DNA of 64,000 nt from Saururus chinensis (taxonomy: Eukaryota > Streptophyta > Magnoliopsida > Piperales > Saururaceae), in assembly GCA_035235625.1 (NCBI GenBank), contig CP141145.1, forward strand, positions 42,388,668 through 42,452,667. Reading direction: 5' to 3'. The notes below the pieces were generated by a model, which had not been told where the DNA came from, searched no databases, and saw only the letters and a list, made by a program, of their open reading frames with translations. The translations under genes and the position numbers were made by a program. Shown piece after piece: positions 59,780-64,000 of the stretch; position 1 is the first letter of the stretch, and each line of letters starts with the position of its first letter.

Positions 59780-62700
59780 TGTAAGAATTCTTATCTTGAA
59801 CTGGTTTACTTTCAATTTTATTTTATTTAATCATCTTTATGTGGTTTAAGCCATTCTTCGGTTTTGATGTTTCTTGAAAACATAAAGTATTTACAAAAAG
59901 AATTTAAAAAAATTATCTTCACATTTATGGGTTTTATGCTAATTTAAGTCATTTGTAAATTTTTTTAGAAATTTTCAAATTTTTACTACTTTTTTTAAAA
60001 ATTAGGGTTTAGCGGGACCCGTTGTGGGCCCCAAGACCAAAATTGAGATTTTTAACCTAAAATATCCCTAAAATTAAACTAAGATATTATAAAAAAAATT
60101 ATAATTTTTTTTATCTTAATTATGGTTTAAATGGCCAAATTACCCATTTTTAGTTATGAATTATATTTGCACCCCATATTTGATTAGGTCTAACCCATTC
60201 CTTATTACATAAGGAAAGAAAGTGTCTTTTCCCATTTGGGAAAGGGCTAAGCCTAGGATCAAGAGGCCTAATCCTCATTAGCCCAAAGTGGAAGGAGATT
60301 TAAGGTTTGAATTTCTTAATATTTTCTTAATTTATTAGGGTTATCATAAACCTCTTCAAATCTTATCTTTCTCCATGGATTAATCTCATTTTTAAGACAT
60401 AAAGTTACTAATTTGCATCACTATTTCAAACCCTAGTCTTCCTAATTTCGTGTTTGAGTCCCCAAAGCCCTATATCTAAGGGTTTTTAAATGATTTTCAT
60501 GTTCTAAGTTGGATTTAGGTAGGTATTAACAAAAATCATACTTTTGGGTAGGTTTTTCAGAATATTAAGGAAGTATTCCAACCTAAAGAGTGGTGAAAGC
60601 TAGTGGGTTTAAGCCTCAATCTTGTTGTGTTTTCAAATCTTTATTTTGATGTGATAGCTTTAATGGTATATTAGTAAAAACATAATCTTTTTTATTAATT
60701 TCTTAGGGCTTTGATTAAAAATGAGTAGATTTAGTATTCTGAAAGCTTTAATTAGATTTTTATTAAGTTTAGAGCTTTGATTGGAGGTTTTAAGTTCGAT
60801 TGATGGAGTATCACTTTAGTTTTCAAAATGGAGAAGATGAACCATAACTGCCATTATGGCTATCGATCGAGCCGATTGGCAATACAGTAGATTTTGGTCA
60901 TTTTAATTATTTTTTATTTTAATATTTCTACTCCCAAATGTTAGTTCTCATGTTCATTTGAGTTGAATAAGCTACTAAAAAGGTATGCTAGTGATGTTGG
61001 AATATATGAAGAATAATAGGGTATTATGCGGAATTACATGATATTGGTTAAACATGTTAGATTTGTTAAATTGAATCCATGATTTGAATTATGGTTTCTG
61101 ATGGTTTTCGCTCCTGATTCCAATTTGGATCCATGATTAGATGTTAAAAAAAACATATGTGTAGTGTCTTTTGAGCTATTGTCAAAGCATAGTCTTATGC
61201 TTAGGAATGTATGTTGTATTTTAAAGACATACATGCAGGGGAATTAATTATGAAATCATGGTTGCTTATGACTCGAATATGATGCATGTAGGGACTGATG
61301 GGAGCACATTTCATGTGTTATAATTCACGTAGAGATTTCTTACTATGTATCATGTTGCATACATCATGAAACAGAATTCATGAATGAGACTTTATCGATG
61401 TTTAGTCGTGGTTGATCGATTAAATGCAATGATGAGAGATTACATGTCGGATTAGTCGATCGTTGGTTTAAGCGGAACTTAGCTGGTCTGAAAGGACATT
61501 ATTTTGATTTGAGTTCCTATATGGAATATGGATACTCCCCAGGTTGAGTTGATCTAAATTGAGTTGAGATGAATAGGGGACGAGTTGTGTACTTGTCTTG
61601 CAGTTGAAATTTCTTAAAATAGTCATCTAAACCCTGAGAATCGAGATAGTATGTCCAAGTGCACTGGCGTACCATATGTGCTACTTGGGATTATAATCTT
61701 GACAAGCAAGGACACTCAAAGGTTTCGGCCTTTATGGGCAGGGGCTGCTCAAAGGTTTCGGCCTTGATGGGCAAAGGTTGCTCGAGAGTTTAGGGTTGAA
61801 GGGCATTGGTTGCTCGAGGGCTTTGGCCTTGATGGGCAAGTGTTGCTCAAGGGCTTTGACCTCAAAGAGCAGGTCTATCTGACAAGGGTTGCTCGATGGC
61901 TCCGACCATAAGGAGCATGTTCATTCTCATTGTTTACGGATCTACATGTTAGATTTGTGTGTATGAAACACTTATACATGCACGATAAATGAGAATATTT
62001 ACGCATGATCTAAAATGTGTGTTAGAGATACTATTTATGCAAGTTTATGTAATGTTTATGCATGATTAGAATGTGTGTTAGAGACACTTCTCATGCAGGT
62101 TATATGTGATATTATGCATGATGTGATTGGGTGAGAACTATTATTTATGTGGGATGGATGCTAGGTCATAATATGATCATCTATGCCCTAATTATGATAT
62201 ATATGTTATATGCATGCTAGATCTTTCATTTTTGAATTACGTAGGGGATTAATAAGGGAATAATAAAAAATGAGTATATCATGTAAACTATGGATCTGAA
62301 TTGTCGTGTTATGGTGTGATGGTTTTCTGATTTATATTATTGTTTTCAACCCATTACTAAGTTTCGTACTCACCCCTCTTTCTGTGATTTATTTTGGGGC
62401 TGCATGGTGTGATGTGCATATGAGCAAGATTCCCTTTATGAGGGACGGCAGGGATACACATGGGATTAGCCTTGGTTACATCCAGATGATATTTTATTTT
62501 TTTAATTTTATTGTTATTGATATTAGAGAACATTGTGTGGTGGATTATGTATCATGTCCTCATTTATCTGTTGTTCTTAGACATGACTAAACTTTTCAGT
62601 TTTCAAGCTATGTGCAAGCTCTGGAGACTATTATGTGGGTTGGTGTGAGGATTATGATAGTTTTATTATCCTCTTTGTTATCCTTATTTCTCTCGCTTAA

Positions 62701-63310
62701 AGGACATTAGGTACGCTACTCCGTTAGGTGAATTACGCATTTGAGGGGCTAAGACTTCCGCAATATGTTAATCCGTCAATTTCTGTCGCCCCCTGCACTA
62801 TCACGAACTGCATTCCGAACACCCTACCAATTCCCTATTTTGCTTTACACATATATTTTTCACTATTTACTTGTATTTTCTTTATTTTTGTTTTGTGGTG
62901 CAACCATGCCCGAACAACCACTTTAACTGTCACTCCAACCACTTAAAAAAAATCTTATGTTATATAGGGGGGAGTGAGTAGTTGTGCAAGTTGGCTAGTA
63001 TTATTGCACACATTGCTTGTAAACATGTTGATAGTGAATGCATTCATCTTCCGTGTTTGTGTTCATTCGTTTCTTTGCCATGTGACTCGCTTTTGCCCCC
63101 TACCCTTTTGCTTTGCATGAGTGTCCGCAAGTAATTGCACAACACATTAAGTGCAAGGCAAGCCACTCATCCCAAACAAAGGCTTCCTTAGTGGGCTTTC
63201 AGCCTACAAACGCTACACGGCCAGCTGCCCAAAAACTCCGTCCATGATGGCGCGCTTGACCGGCCCTTGGACCGAGTTTGGCTCGAGTCGGGCGATACCA
63301 GGACATGATA
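59780..63310 (+). mobile_element. 3' LTR (C) of the Tekay element, diverged relative of LTRs A and B
   Basis: Starts TGTAAGAATTCTTATC after the polypurine tract and ends near GACATGATA, the counterpart of the GGCGTGACA end of LTRs A and B read in this orientation; the last 60 bp (CGCGCTTGACCGGCCC, ACCGAGTTTGGCTCGAG) match their start. It is about 3.53 kb, in line with A and B. It fixes the family of the two solo LTRs. The 61.7-61.9 kb part holds a ~37-bp tandem array. Short ORFs in it are not genes. Confidence 0.8.
61695..61915. repeat. Tandem array in LTR C, about 37-bp period
   Basis: About five to six units of GGTTGCTCGAGGGCTTTGGCC + TTGATGGGCAA, in the leader part of the LTR. Confidence 0.75.
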
Positions 63311-64000
63311 CTCACCCTACAATCTTTACCCGTGTGTGGTTGCTAGCTGAGGAGTGGATAGGAGGTGTTGATGAGGACAAGGTCGATCTTGCACTAGTTA
63401 GCCGTGCTCACAAGGGGGTTTAGGGGCCGAAAAGGAGACGAGGGTGGAGCAAAAGAGGAGAGGCGGTGGAGTAGTGAAGGAGAAGAGAGGAGAAGGGGTG
63501 GTGGAGTTAAAGGAGGCAAATTGGAGAGGGAAAAAATTGGGGAGGAGAAGCAAAGTGGGAGAAAAGAGAGAAATTAGAAATACACTCTATGGGTATTCTA
63601 AATTTACAACTAAGATTGGTTTTCAATGGCAGTAATTAACTTGAACTTTTTTATAATCCGTTCAATTTGGTTCCCATTTTCAATTTTTCACTAGTCAAAA
63701 TTGAACCAAAATCGAGATCCACATGAACCAAACCAGAATCAATAAGGACCGAACTGAACAGAATGAATAAATTTCAATTCAATTTTACCCAGTTCATTTG
63801 GGTTCCAGGTTTTTGGTGCAATCATAAAGATACGCGTATACATTTTTTATCCACGAAGAATTATCTAGTGAAATTGTTCTATGAGCCACATAATAAATAT
63901 ATCTATTAAATGTTTAATATATTTTAATAATTTCTATGTAAAAGTAAGTAAATTTAAATTTTAACTTAGATTTTATATATTATTACAACGTGAATGAATT
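63311..64000. other. Right edge of the window
   Basis: A purine-rich GGAGAAG stretch (63430-63570) followed by AT-rich sequence with GGTTC/GAACC-type repeats. No supported gene. Confidence 0.4.

Overview
The window is nuclear DNA of a flowering plant with a repeat-rich genome. Genes carry GT-AG introns and TATA boxes, and the largest blocks are nested Ty3/gypsy chromovirus LTR retrotransposons of Tekay/Del and CRM/Reina type plus hAT-like and foldback elements. I cannot place the species; a monocot, magnoliid or eudicot would all fit.

Genes occupy only the 13-32 kb stretch. Four intact protein genes are supported: an R2R3-MYB factor of the MYB1/MYB25/MYB109 type (minus, 13.1-16.1 kb), a secreted PAR1-family protein (minus, 18.4-20.0 kb), a single-exon fasciclin-like (FAS1) cell-surface protein (plus, 28.4-29.2 kb), and the redox-regulated plastid fructose-1,6-bisphosphatase of the Calvin cycle (plus, 30.4-32.0 kb). 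They are separate genes in two divergent pairs, with no sign of joint function.

Left flank (1-11.6 kb): a 10.4-kb hAT-like element, with matching TAGGG-type ends and 8-bp target duplications, split an older short inverted-repeat element. It holds an 0.83-kb direct repeat pair, a degenerate ~36-bp tandem array and a 3.5-kb solo LTR with its own 5-bp duplication.

Middle (20-28 kb): a 317-bp hAT-type MITE, inverted LTR fragments, a decayed Tekay-like gag preceded by an extra acidic zinc-knuckle ORF, and a Copia RNase H relic.

Right flank (34-64 kb): a ~178-bp tandem repeat region with two hairpins built by inverted duplication of an exon-like sequence; an unusual 3.0-kb retrotransposon insertion whose two ends are inverted copies of the same LTR 3' part (R-U5), flanked by one 5-bp duplication; a MULE N-terminal relic; then stacked gypsy elements, including three solo LTRs in the window as a whole (6.4, 44.9 and 51.6 kb), each with a perfect 5-bp duplication, a CRM/Reina-like pol on the minus strand, and a Tekay pol end with a full 3.5-kb 3' LTR on the plus strand.

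The most noteworthy item is the inverted R-U5 insertion at 38852-41865. It looks like one integration of an aberrant cDNA made when reverse transcriptase switched onto minus-strand strong-stop DNA. I saw no CRISPR array, rRNA or convincing tRNA. All comparisons were made by eye.
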